From UBA964 sp037444685 (GTDB lineage Bacteria; Pseudomonadota; Gammaproteobacteria; Steroidobacterales; Steroidobacteraceae), in assembly GCA_037444685.1 (NCBI GenBank), contig JBBILX010000001.1:62001-126000 (forward strand): a DNA stretch of 64,000 nt. The letters run 5' to 3'. The stretch's first letter is position 1; every line of letters starts with the position of its first letter. Below the pieces are notes generated by a model, which was not told where the DNA came from, searched no databases, and saw only the letters and a program-made list of their open reading frames with translations. Of the stretch, positions 44,549 to 52,573 are shown piece by piece. The position numbers were made by a program, and so were the translations under genes.

Positions 44549-45055
44549 ATGCGACCCAATCGCGCCCTCGAGATCGGCACCGGCCTGTTCGTGCTGCTCG
44601 GCTTCGCGGCACTGCTGTTCCTCTCGACGCAGCTGCCCGGGAGCGGCCTTCGGCTCGGGACGCCGTCTGGCTACCTCGTCACGGCCAAGTTCGACAACGT
44701 CGGCGACCTCAAGGTCGGCTCGCCGGTGAGCATGGCGGGCGTGAACATCGGCCGGGTCGAGGCGGTCGAATTCGATGCGCAGCACTTCCGCGCGGTGGTA
44801 CGCATGCGGATTCAGCCGCAGTTCAGCAGGATCCCGGACGATAGCGATGCGAGCATCCAGACGGCCGGGCTGCTCGGCGGCAAGTACGTCGGTATCGGGC
44901 CTGGTGGGTCCGACGTCTACCTGCGGGACGGCAGCACGATCGAGTTCACGCAGTCGGCGATCGTGCTCGAGAACCTGATCAACAGGTTCTTCGCCAGCTT
45001 CGCGAACCGGGGCGGCGAGGGACGTGAGGAGGGTGGGGCGCCCGCGTCGCCCTGA
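44549..45055 (+). CDS. mlaD: Mla substrate-binding protein MlaD (MCE domain)
   Basis: Periplasmic, inner-membrane-anchored MCE protein forming the hexameric lipid channel. 168 aa with GGAGGA upstream. One N-terminal helix (GLFVLLGFAALLFLSTQL) precedes the MCE domain (LVTAKFDNVGDLKVGSPVSM, AGVNIGRVEAVEFD, then IQTAGLLGGKYVGIGPGG). The C-terminal EFTQSAIVLENLINRFF is conserved. Confidence 0.96.
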   Translation: MRPNRALEIGTGLFVLLGFAALLFLSTQLPGSGLRLGTPSGYLVTAKFDNVGDLKVGSPVSMAGVNIGRVEAVEFDAQHFRAVVRMRIQPQFSRIPDDSDASIQTAGLLGGKYVGIGPGGSDVYLRDGSTIEFTQSAIVLENLINRFFASFANRGGEGREEGGAPASP

Positions 45056-45068
45056 GGAGAGTCGAGTC

Positions 45069-45740
45069 ATGTTGACCATAGCGAACCTGGGACACGTCCG
45101 CCGCGCACTGCTCGCGACGCTCGCCACCGCTGTGCTGGCACTCGGCGCGATCGCCGAGGTGGGAGCCCAGAACGGTGTCGATGCGCGCAAGGTGGACACC
45201 AGTGGCCCGAGTCAGCTGATCGAGAGCGCGGCGAACATCATGCTGCAGGAAATCTCGGCGCGCCGCGCCGAATTCCGCCGTGATCCGTCCAAGCTTTACG
45301 CGCTCGTCGACGAAGTGCTGCTGCCGTATTTCGACGTCGATCACGCGGCCCGGCTCGTACTCGGCCGCCACTGGAGCGGTGCGACCGCCGAGCAGCGGCG
45401 TCGCTTCATCGATGCTTTCTACCGGTCCCTGCTCAACAACTACGGTGACGCGCTGGTCGAGTTCACGGGCGATCGCATCAAGGTATTGCCCTTCAAGGGC
45501 GATCCGGCAGCGAAGACGGCCACCGTACGCACGACGGTGAGGCGCAGCAACGGCGAGGTCGTGCCGGTCAACTACTCGCTGCGGCTCACGGACCGGGGCT
45601 GGAAGGCATGGGACGTGGTCATCGAAGGTATCAGCTACGTCAAGAGCTTCCGCGAGGACTTCGGCGCCGAGATCGACCTGAAGGGACTCGACGCCGTCAT
45701 CGAGCGCCTCGAGGCGCAGCGCGGCGGCCCGCGCGCGTGA
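45069..45740 (+). CDS. mlaC: Periplasmic phospholipid carrier MlaC
   Basis: Soluble shuttle between MlaA at the outer membrane and MlaFEDB. 223 aa from the ATG at 45069, with GAGGAGAG upstream. The signal peptide is RALLATLATAVLALGAIAEV, ending near GAQ. The Tol-Ttg2 domain has VDEVLLPYFDVDHAARLVLG, RHWSGATAEQRRRFIDAFYR, then YGDALVEFTGDRIKVLPF. It overlaps mlaB by 4 bases (GTGA). Confidence 0.95.
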   Translation: MLTIANLGHVRRALLATLATAVLALGAIAEVGAQNGVDARKVDTSGPSQLIESAANIMLQEISARRAEFRRDPSKLYALVDEVLLPYFDVDHAARLVLGRHWSGATAEQRRRFIDAFYRSLLNNYGDALVEFTGDRIKVLPFKGDPAAKTATVRTTVRRSNGEVVPVNYSLRLTDRGWKAWDVVIEGISYVKSFREDFGAEIDLKGLDAVIERLEAQRGGPRA

Positions 45741-46087
45741 AGGCCGCTGCGACAGACAACGGGCACGGCGCCGCGGCTGCTTCGGCGCAGTGGACCATCG
45801 AGCGCGATGGCCCGGCCCGGCTGCGCCTGCTTGGCCCGTTGACGTTTGCGAATGCCGCAGAAGTCTGGGCGCGCGGCACGCGCGAACTCGCTGGCAGCAC
45901 GGGCGACCCGGTCGAGATCGACTGCTCGGGCCTGCAGGCCGTCGACAGCGCAGCGCTGGCCGTGCTCGTCGAGTGGCTGGGCTGGGGCCATCGGCACGGA
46001 CGCGAGGTGAGACTGCAGCGCGTGCCAGCGACCCTGCTGCAGATCGCGCGGATCAGTGAACTGGACGAATTGCTCCGGCCCGACTGA
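45737..46087 (+). CDS. mlaB: STAS-domain protein MlaB
   Basis: Cytosolic STAS subunit that stabilises MlaF. 116 aa from a GTG at 45737 overlapping the mlaC stop. The STAS core is RLRLLGPLTFANAAEVWARG and IDCSGLQAVDSAALAVLVEW, with the conserved DS.AL motif. It closes mlaFEDCB; the convergent mlaA follows after a 44-base gap in which no clear terminator is seen. Confidence 0.9.
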   Translation: MKAAATDNGHGAAAASAQWTIERDGPARLRLLGPLTFANAAEVWARGTRELAGSTGDPVEIDCSGLQAVDSAALAVLVEWLGWGHRHGREVRLQRVPATLLQIARISELDELLRPD

Positions 46088-46131
46088 TGCTGAGGCAGTA
46101 GGCGTGCCGTTCATCACGCTAGCCCGGCGTC

Positions 46132-46866
46132 TCACTCAGGCGGGGATTCGTCCTCGGGGAATTCGTCGAGGTCCTCCTCCGGGACCTCGCCGTCGCGCAC
46201 GAGATACTCGCGTCGTTGCAGATAAGCGCTGCGGACCAACGCGTACCTGTCGCCCGCGCGATCGAGCACTGCGTCGGCGTCGAGCAGGCGGGCGCGCTTC
46301 TCCAGTTGCTTGCCTACCCAGAGTCCCCAACGGCTGCTGTCGTCCTCGAGGTACTGACGCGGTTCGGTGAACTCATCCACGAGCGAGCCGAAGCCGTCGC
46401 GGACAGTGTAAGGACCGAGCAGCGGGACCATCAGGTAGGCTCCGTGCCGCAGGCCCCAGCGCCCGAGCGTCTGACCGAAGTCCTCGTCGTGGCGCACGAG
46501 CCCGATGTTGCTCGCCGGATCGAACAGGCCGCCGAGTCCGACGGTTGTGTTCAGCAGCAGGCGGCCCGTGTCGCTGAGGGCATCGGCGAACTTGCCCTGC
46601 AGCAGGTTGTTGACGAGCACCGTCGGGTACGCCGCATTGCTGAAGAAGTTCGAGATGCTGCGTTCGACAGGGTCCGGCGTGATGCGTCGGTAACCGCGCG
46701 CGACTGGCTTCGCCACGGCGCGGTCGACGGCCTCGTTGAACGCGAAAGTCGCGCGATTGACGCGCTCGAGCGGATCACGCGGATCCGGCCTGGTGGCGGA
46801 CTGCGTGACGCAACCGCCAAGCAAAAGGGCACCGGCGGCGAGCCAGAGGGGTCGACAAAGCATCAT
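46132..46866 (-). CDS. mlaA: Outer-membrane lipoprotein MlaA (VacJ)
   Basis: Outer-membrane component that removes phospholipids from the outer leaflet. 244 aa. The signal ends LLLGGC, giving lipidated C19. The MlaA core is DPLERVNRATFAFNEAVDRA, FFSNAAYPTVLVNNLLQGKF, RLLLNTTVGLGGLFDPAS and DFGQTLGRWGLRHGAYLMVP. The acidic tail ends EEDLDEFPEDESPPE. It is convergent with mlaFEDCB rather than in the operon. Its TACACT -10 lies 6 bases before the ATG, without a Shine-Dalgarno. Confidence 0.96.
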   Translation of the reverse strand: MMLCRPLWLAAGALLLGGCVTQSATRPDPRDPLERVNRATFAFNEAVDRAVAKPVARGYRRITPDPVERSISNFFSNAAYPTVLVNNLLQGKFADALSDTGRLLLNTTVGLGGLFDPASNIGLVRHDEDFGQTLGRWGLRHGAYLMVPLLGPYTVRDGFGSLVDEFTEPRQYLEDDSSRWGLWVGKQLEKRARLLDADAVLDRAGDRYALVRSAYLQRREYLVRDGEVPEEDLDEFPEDESPPE

Positions 46867-46872
46867 GACGAT

Positions 46873-46878
46873 AGTGTA
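46873..46878 (-). promoter_or_regulatory. -10 element of mlaA, leaderless arrangement
   Basis: Reverse-strand TACACT (46878-46873), followed by 6 bases and the mlaA ATG (46866). No Shine-Dalgarno lies between, so the transcript would begin at or near the start codon. A second in-frame ATG follows directly. Confidence 0.45.
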
Positions 46879-48390
46879 TCAGCGCGCCGCCGAGTCATCC
46901 GACGCGGTCGATTCACGCGGGCGGCGCCGGGGCTGCTCAGCCAGAAAGCGACGAATCTCGTCGAGGCGCGCGCGGAAGCGTTGGCGCTGCACGTGCGTGA
47001 GATCCGGAGCGGCCAGAGCGAGCTCGAGTTGCTGTGTGGCCATGTGAAGATCGCCGCTCGCGATGTGATACTCGCTCATGTAGAAATAGGCGTCGCCGGT
47101 GTCTCCGGCACTGCTGGCCGCCATCGCCGTCAGTCGGATCTGCGCGGGCGTCGGCGCCACGTTGTTGAAGACGTCCAGCAGCAGTTCGTGCGCCTCGCGA
47201 TGCCGCCCGAGCTGCATCAGCATTTCGGCATAGCGTACCGACAGCGGTACGTTGCGCGGCGCGACGCGCAGTGCCTGTCGCAGCGCCTCCTCGGCCTCGC
47301 GCTGCCGGTTGGCGGCGAACAGGGCCTGCCCGAGCGCCGTCTCGAGCATCGGCACCCCGGGCACGAATCCCGCGACCTCCCGCAGCGGACCGACGGCAGC
47401 GCGAGGCTGTCCGGCCGCGAGCAGCGCAAGCGCCTCGCCATAGGTCTCGCCCGGTGTCAGCGCGCGTTGTTCACGCCGAGCGGCGTAGAAGGGGCGCAGA
47501 TCGGAATCCGGGCGACCGCCGAGCACGCGCACGCGTTCGCGCGCAAACTCGTAAGTCGGCGATTCGATCACGCGTGTGCCGGCGAACTGGGCCGCCCGGT
47601 CGCGCGACTCGGCGATGCGGTTGCTGGTGACCGGGTGTGTGCGGAGGAACTCGGGCACACCGGCGCCGGCGAGTCCGTTGCGACGGCTCAGCGTCTCGAA
47701 GAACTCGGGCATGCCGTTCGGATCGAAGCCTGCCGCCGCGAGCAGGCTGATTCCGACCCGATCAGCCTCATACTCGTTCGCGCGGGTGAAATTGATCCGC
47801 TGCTGCGCGGCCGTGCCCTGCGCGATTGCCACTCCGGCCTGCACGGCATCACCGGATCCGGTTGCTGCGCCGATCAGTATCGCGGCGAGGATGGCGGCTG
47901 CGGAGGCGAGACTCTGCCGCCCCTGCGCCCGGATCGAGCGCGCGATGTGACGCTGCGTGACATGGGCCACCTCGTGGGCCAGCACGCTGGCGAGCTGCGA
48001 CTCGCTCGCGGTCGCGACGATCAGGCCCTGGTTGACACCGACGAAGCCACCGGGCAGCGCGAAGGCATTGATCGCCGCGTCACGGACCACGAAGAAGCGG
48101 AACCGCTGTCCGCCGTCCTGCGCCTGGGCGGCGATTCGCGCGCCGAGGTTCTGGATCCAGTCGCTGATCTCGGGATCCTCGACGACGAGTCCCTGGTCGC
48201 GCAGCCCCCGGACGATCATCAGTCCGATCTGGTGTTCGTCCTCGAGCGTCAGCGTCGCATTCGCCGGCGTGCCGATGTCGGGCAGGTCGTTGGCGACGTC
48301 CCGCGGTCCGCTGTCCTGTGCGGCCGAGGTCGCACCGAGCACGGTCGCGCAGGCGAGGCAGGCGAGCAGGGCGGCCCGGACGGCGATCAT
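46879..48390 (-). CDS. bepA: M48 metalloprotease with TPR repeats, BepA-like
   Basis: Periplasmic protease/chaperone for outer-membrane proteins, especially LptD. 503 aa from the ATG at 48390, where a signal peptide begins (MIAVRAALLACLACATVLGA); an earlier in-frame start would bury it. The zinc motif is VLAHEVAHVTQRH, with the third ligand in TRANEYEADRVGI. A C-terminal TPR region runs from about residue 320 (EALALLAAGQPRAAVGPLRE; EALRQALRVAPRNVPLSVRY). It lies 12 bases upstream of mlaA, so the two envelope genes may be partly co-transcribed. Confidence 0.92.
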   Translation of the reverse strand: MIAVRAALLACLACATVLGATSAAQDSGPRDVANDLPDIGTPANATLTLEDEHQIGLMIVRGLRDQGLVVEDPEISDWIQNLGARIAAQAQDGGQRFRFFVVRDAAINAFALPGGFVGVNQGLIVATASESQLASVLAHEVAHVTQRHIARSIRAQGRQSLASAAAILAAILIGAATGSGDAVQAGVAIAQGTAAQQRINFTRANEYEADRVGISLLAAAGFDPNGMPEFFETLSRRNGLAGAGVPEFLRTHPVTSNRIAESRDRAAQFAGTRVIESPTYEFARERVRVLGGRPDSDLRPFYAARREQRALTPGETYGEALALLAAGQPRAAVGPLREVAGFVPGVPMLETALGQALFAANRQREAEEALRQALRVAPRNVPLSVRYAEMLMQLGRHREAHELLLDVFNNVAPTPAQIRLTAMAASSAGDTGDAYFYMSEYHIASGDLHMATQQLELALAAPDLTHVQRQRFRARLDEIRRFLAEQPRRRPRESTASDDSAAR

Positions 48391-48477
48391 GGGACTCCGG
48401 CGCAGCGGTGAAGGGTATCCGCTAGGACCTGACGGCCCCCGCGGAGTTCCGCGGCGGCCGCCTGGGTCGCACACGGT

Positions 48478-49968
48478 TCATAGAATCTGGGACGCATGCT
48501 CGGCGAGCCGCGAACGCTCGCCGCGCCGCAGCGTGATGTGGCCCGAATGCGGCCAGCCCTGGAAGCGCGTCACGACGTAGGTCAGTCCACAGGTCGTCTC
48601 GGTCAGATAGGGCGTGTCGATCTGCGCGATGTTGCCGAGGCAGACCAGTTTGGTGCCGGGGCCGGCCCGGGTCACGAGGGCCTTCATCTGCTTCGGCGTC
48701 AGGTTCTGCGCTTCGTCGAGAATCACGAAGCGGTTCAGGAAGGTGCGACCGCGCATGAAGTTCAGGGACCGGATCTTGATGCGGTTGCGCAGCAGGTCCT
48801 GTGTAGCGGCGCGGCCCCAGCTGCCGCCTTCGCTGCTCTGGGTCAGCACCTCGAGGTTGTCCATCAGTGCACCCATCCACGGCTCCATCTTCTCCTCCTC
48901 GGTGCCAGGGAGGAAGCCGATGTCTTCGCCGAGTGGGATCGTGACCCGCGTCATGATGATCTCGGCGTAGCGGTTGTGCTCGAGCGTCTGCGTGAGTCCG
49001 GCAGCCAGCGTCAGCAGCGTCTTGCCGGTACCTGCCGGCCCGAGGATCGAGACGAAGTCGATCTCCGGGTCCATGAGCAGATTGAGCGCGAAGTTCTGTT
49101 CGCGATTGCGCGCGCGGATCCCCCAGACCCCATGGCGCTCACCGCGAAAGTCGCGCACGAGCTCGAGCGTGGCCGTGCTGCCGTCGACTTTGCGGACGAT
49201 GGCCTCGAGTCCGCCGTCGGCAGATTCGAACACGAACTGATTGACGACCCAGCGCGCGACCTGCTGTCCGCTGACCTCGTAGAAGGTGCGGGTGCCGTCC
49301 TTCCATGAGCGGACGTTGCCGCCGAGCGTGTTCCAGAAGTCCTCGGGCAGCGGCTGAAGGCCGGTGTAGAGGACATCGGCATCCTCGATCGAGCGGTCGC
49401 TGAAATAGTCCTCGGCGTGGACGCCGATCACCGCTGCCTTGATGCGCAGGTTGATGTCCTTCGACACCAGGACGACGCGCGTGTCCGGGTGCAGCGCCTG
49501 CAGCGCCAGGCTCTGCGCGAGGATGGCGTTGTCGCTGCCATGTCCGGGGAGGCTCTCGGGCAGCACGCTGCTGAGCTGCTGAGTCTGGAAGAACAGCCGG
49601 CCGGAGCTGGGGTGCTCGACGTGGTTGCCATTGGGCTGGCTCGGCAGCGGCAACCCCCGATCGATCTGCTCCTTGGTCGCGTCGCGCATCAGCTCGTCGA
49701 GGAAGCGGCTGACCTGTCGCGCGTTGCGGGCGGATTCGGACAGACCTTTCTTCTGGGCGTCGAGCTCCTCGAGCACGATCATCGGCAGGTGGATGTCGTG
49801 CTCCTCGAAACGGAAGATCGCGGTGGGGTCGTGCAGCAGGACGTTGGTGTCGAGCACGAAGAGCCTGCGGTGCTTCACTCCCTTGCGGGCGGCCGCGCGC
49901 GGCCCGCGCGGCGCGCCGCCGGCCGTCGCGTCAGAGACCCTTCGCCGCTTCAAGCACTTCCTCCGCAT
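48478..49968 (-). CDS. PIN domain plus PhoH-type ATPase
   Basis: Two-domain protein of the PhoH2-like class, a PIN ribonuclease fused to a PhoH ATPase/helicase. About 496 aa. The start is uncertain: the ATG at 49968 overlaps bcp by 38 bases, and a GTG at 49881 (KHRRLFVLDTNVL) is a good alternative. The PIN domain has FVLDTNVLLHDPTAIFRFEE and VVLVSKDINLRIKA. The PhoH domain has SILGPAGTGKTLLTLAAGL, LGEDIGFLPGTEEEKMEPWM, FVILDEAQNLTPKQMKALVT and RAGPGTKLVCLGNIAQID. Role likely RNA processing; substrates unknown. Confidence 0.9.
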   Translation of the reverse strand: MRRKCLKRRRVSDATAGGAPRGPRAAARKGVKHRRLFVLDTNVLLHDPTAIFRFEEHDIHLPMIVLEELDAQKKGLSESARNARQVSRFLDELMRDATKEQIDRGLPLPSQPNGNHVEHPSSGRLFFQTQQLSSVLPESLPGHGSDNAILAQSLALQALHPDTRVVLVSKDINLRIKAAVIGVHAEDYFSDRSIEDADVLYTGLQPLPEDFWNTLGGNVRSWKDGTRTFYEVSGQQVARWVVNQFVFESADGGLEAIVRKVDGSTATLELVRDFRGERHGVWGIRARNREQNFALNLLMDPEIDFVSILGPAGTGKTLLTLAAGLTQTLEHNRYAEIIMTRVTIPLGEDIGFLPGTEEEKMEPWMGALMDNLEVLTQSSEGGSWGRAATQDLLRNRIKIRSLNFMRGRTFLNRFVILDEAQNLTPKQMKALVTRAGPGTKLVCLGNIAQIDTPYLTETTCGLTYVVTRFQGWPHSGHITLRRGERSRLAEHASQIL

Positions 49969-50398
49969 GGCCATCGACCTTGACCTTGCGCCACTCCCGC
50001 ACGAGCACGCCATCGGCATCGATGAGGAAGGTGCTGCGTTCGATGCCGAGCACTTTCTTGCCGTACATGTTCTTCTCGCGGATCACGTCGAACAGGCGGC
50101 ACAGGGACTCGTCCTCGTCGGAGAGCAGCTCAAAGTTCAGCTTCTCCTTGTCCCTGAACTTCTGGTGCGACTTGCAGCTGTCGCGCGAGACGCCGACCAC
50201 GAGCGTGCCGGCCTTGCGGAACGCTTGCGCCAGATCGCGGAAGTTCTGCGCTTCGACCGTGCATCCAGAAGTCATGTCCTTCGGATAGAAATAGAGCACG
50301 AGCTTGCTGCCGCGAGCGTCCTTGAACTTCCACGGCGTGCCGTCGGTGGAAGTCGAGATGAAATCCGGCACTTTCCTGCCGACCGTGACCTTGGCCAT
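49931..50398 (-). CDS. bcp: Thiol peroxidase Bcp (peroxiredoxin Q)
   Basis: Thioredoxin-dependent peroxide reductase. 155 aa from the ATG at 50398, with GAGGAG upstream. The peroxidatic cysteine is C46 in YPKDMTSGCTVEAQ. E. coli Bcp has its resolving cysteine five residues later; here that place is F or R and the next cysteine is C75 in SRDSCKSH, so a different resolving arrangement or a 1-Cys mechanism applies. The C-terminal half (NMYGKKVLGIERSTFLID) is typical. It follows gcvR, as in E. coli. Confidence 0.95.
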   Translation of the reverse strand: MAKVTVGRKVPDFISTSTDGTPWKFKDARGSKLVLYFYPKDMTSGCTVEAQNFRDLAQAFRKAGTLVVGVSRDSCKSHQKFRDKEKLNFELLSDEDESLCRLFDVIREKNMYGKKVLGIERSTFLIDADGVLVREWRKVKVDGHAEEVLEAAKGL

Positions 50399-50424
50399 GG
50401 GGATGCTCCTCGCGTATGGATGGC

Positions 50425-50955
50425 TCAGGACTTGACCGGTTCCATGATCGCATCGAGATTCAGCGAGTCGCACAGGTCCATGAACTCCTCGCGCAGATGC
50501 GCGAGGTGCAGGCGGCTCGGTACGTTGACGATCATCTGGACCGAGAACATCTGGGCGCCCGTGTGGGCTGCGGGGTAGGTGCGCGTCGAGACGTCGGCGA
50601 TGTCGATGCCGCGGCTCGAGCAGAAACCGGACAGCGCCGAGACGATCCCGGTCTGGTCAAGGCAGACCGCGTCGATCGAGTAGGGCAGCATGTCGGTGCG
50701 GGCAGCGCGCGGCTCGGTGCGCTTGATGTGCACGGTGAGGCCGCTCGACTCGGACAGTTTCTTGAGCTCTGTCTCGAGCTTGGCGAGCGAGTGCCAGTTG
50801 CCGGACACGAGCAGCACCATCGCGAATTCCGATCCGAGGCTCGCCATACGGCTCTCGCTGATGTTGCCGCCGCAGTCGCTGATCACGCGCGTCAGTTCGT
50901 GGACCAGGCCCGGCCGGTCGGAGCCGATCGCGGAGACGACGATGTGCTGCTTCAT
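50425..50955 (-). CDS. gcvR: GcvR-like ACT-domain regulator
   Basis: Glycine cleavage system transcriptional repressor family, 176 aa with two ACT domains and no DNA-binding domain. The first ACT is VVSAIGSDRPGLVHELTRVI, then DCGGNISESRMASLGSEFAM. The second is VCLDQTGIVSALSGFCSSRG, then IDIADVSTRTYP. In E. coli GcvR inhibits GcvA by contact and responds to glycine; no gcvA or gcvTHP is in the window. The order dapA-gcvR-bcp matches E. coli. Confidence 0.9.
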   Translation of the reverse strand: MKQHIVVSAIGSDRPGLVHELTRVISDCGGNISESRMASLGSEFAMVLLVSGNWHSLAKLETELKKLSESSGLTVHIKRTEPRAARTDMLPYSIDAVCLDQTGIVSALSGFCSSRGIDIADVSTRTYPAAHTGAQMFSVQMIVNVPSRLHLAHLREEFMDLCDSLNLDAIMEPVKS

Positions 50956-51083
50956 TGCCCGGGAGACTCGCTCGATCGAGTACGGCCAGTGTAGCGACTG
51001 GAGTCGACCGTGGCGACAGTCCGAGGTTGCGCGGCCGCGGCCGGGGCACGTACCATGAGCGGCCCTTCGAGACGGGAGTACGC

Positions 51084-51974
51084 ATGTTTGCCGGCAGCCT
51101 CGTGGCGATCGTCACGCCGATGGCGTCCGACGGTTCGATCGACCTTGCCGCCTGGGACCGGCTGCTCGATTTCCACCTCGCCCACGGCACCTCGGGCATT
51201 GTCGTCGGCGGCACCACCGGCGAGTCCGCGACGCTGACCGACGTGGAGCTGCGCGAGCTGGTGGTTCGCGCGCTCAAGCGGGTGCAGGGGCGGGTACCGG
51301 TCATCGCCGGGGCCGGAACGAGCAGCACGGCCACCAGCGTCGAGCGGGCGCGCTGGCTCGGCGAACTCGGCGCCGATGGCCTGCTGGTCGTCACGCCGCC
51401 CTACAACAAGCCGACTCAGGAGGGACTGTTCCGGCACTTCAGTGCCGTGGCGGCCGCGAGCGCTGTGCCGGTGCTGCTCTATAACGTGCCCGGGCGCACC
51501 GCGGTCGACATGCTGCCGCCGACGGTCGCGCGGCTCGCGGAGCTGCCAAGGATCGTCGGCCTCAAGGAGGCCGTGGCCGACATGCGCCGCATCGCCGATC
51601 TGCGCGCGGGCTGCCGCGCGGGCTTCGCGCTGCTGAGCGGCGATGACGCCACCTGCCGTGAGGCGATCGCGCAAGGGGCCGATGGCGTGATCTCGGTGAC
51701 CGCCAACGTCGCCCCCGGCGAAATGGCGCAGATGGTCGCCGCCGCCCGGCGCGGGGACCGGGCGGGCGCCGAGGCGATCGACCGCAGGCTGTCAGCCCTG
51801 CATGCCGACCTGTTCCTCGAAGCCAATCCGATTCCGGTCAAGTGGCTCCTGCATCACCTCGGTCTGATTCGCGATGGCATTCGCCTGCCGCTGACACCGC
51901 TCTCGCCGCGGCTGCAGCCACGCGTTCTCGAGGCCTGGGCTCGCGTTGGCGGGGCAATGGCCGTATCCGCCTGA
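51084..51974 (+). CDS. dapA: 4-hydroxy-tetrahydrodipicolinate synthase
   Basis: First committed enzyme of lysine/diaminopimelate synthesis, condensing pyruvate with aspartate semialdehyde. 296 aa from the ATG at 51084, with ACGGGAG upstream. Starts FAGSLVAIVTPMASDGSIDL. The Schiff-base lysine is in RIVGLKEAVADM, the tyrosine in VLLYNVPGRTAVDML, and GTTGESATLT is conserved. Divergent from gcvR. A small lipoprotein follows after 32 bases. Confidence 0.97.
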   Translation: MFAGSLVAIVTPMASDGSIDLAAWDRLLDFHLAHGTSGIVVGGTTGESATLTDVELRELVVRALKRVQGRVPVIAGAGTSSTATSVERARWLGELGADGLLVVTPPYNKPTQEGLFRHFSAVAAASAVPVLLYNVPGRTAVDMLPPTVARLAELPRIVGLKEAVADMRRIADLRAGCRAGFALLSGDDATCREAIAQGADGVISVTANVAPGEMAQMVAAARRGDRAGAEAIDRRLSALHADLFLEANPIPVKWLLHHLGLIRDGIRLPLTPLSPRLQPRVLEAWARVGGAMAVSA

Positions 51975-52006
51975 GCGCCGGGCGCATGTCCCGCAGAGGA
52001 GATTCG

Positions 52007-52288
52007 ATGAGATCGATGCGCCCGCTGATCGTTGCAGCGGTGACCGTTCTGTTCCTGACCGGCTGCGGGACCCTGTTCAAAGCCACCTGCGTGCAGCCGG
52101 GCGACTACGCCGATGCCGTCGACCTGCCGCCCCTCAAGGTGCCAGCCGGCCTGCAGGCGCCAGATTCCCGCCGCGCGTTGCCGATTCCGCCGCTCGACGA
52201 GCCGGAGCGACCGCGCAAGCCTGACGAGCCGTGCCTCGACGCCCCGCCACGCTATGCGATCCCGCGCCAGGAGTTGCCCGCAGCCTGA
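52007..52288 (+). CDS. Small lipoprotein, BamC N-terminus-like
   Basis: A 93-aa predicted lipoprotein with AGAGGAG upstream. The signal ends FLTGC, lipidated C20. The mature part is short and proline-rich: YADAVDLPPLKVPAGLQAP, then RRALPIPPLDEPERPR. This resembles the unstructured N-terminal segment of BamC (LPPL..P.GL..P), and bamC follows dapA in E. coli, but the two helix-grip domains are absent. It may be a minimal BamC-type Bam accessory or an unrelated lipoprotein. It ends just before tRNA-Ser. Confidence 0.75.
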   Translation: MRSMRPLIVAAVTVLFLTGCGTLFKATCVQPGDYADAVDLPPLKVPAGLQAPDSRRALPIPPLDEPERPRKPDEPCLDAPPRYAIPRQELPAA

Positions 52289-52314
52289 TATCATGCGCTC
52301 CTAAGTCGTTGATC

Positions 52315-52404
52315 GGAGAGGTGGCCGAGTGGTCGAAGGCGCTTGATTGGAAGTCAAGTAACATCGCGAGGTGTTCGTGGGTTCGAATCCCACCCTCTCC
52401 GCCA
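52315..52404 (+). tRNA. tRNA-Ser (anticodon GGA)
   Basis: 90 bases with encoded CCA (52402-52404). Acceptor GGAGAGG/CCTCTCC pairs. The D-arm has GTGGCCGAGTGGTCGAAGGC. The anticodon stem CTTGA/TCAAG encloses TTGGAAG, giving anticodon GGA (52349-52351). The long variable arm and the GGTTCGAATCC T-arm are serine class II features. A -10-like TATCAT is at 52289-52294. Confidence 0.97.
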
Positions 52405-52425
52405 AGATCTGCGCCCGAGTCCTAT

Positions 52426-52538
<113 letters not shown>

Positions 52539-52573
52539 TCCCTTCCCTCGCAGCACGCTGAGCGGTACTGCCC

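Noticed and set aside
46216..48411. Long forward open frame opposite mlaA and bepA
   Set aside because: Both reverse-strand genes have clear signal peptides and motifs; this frame has none.
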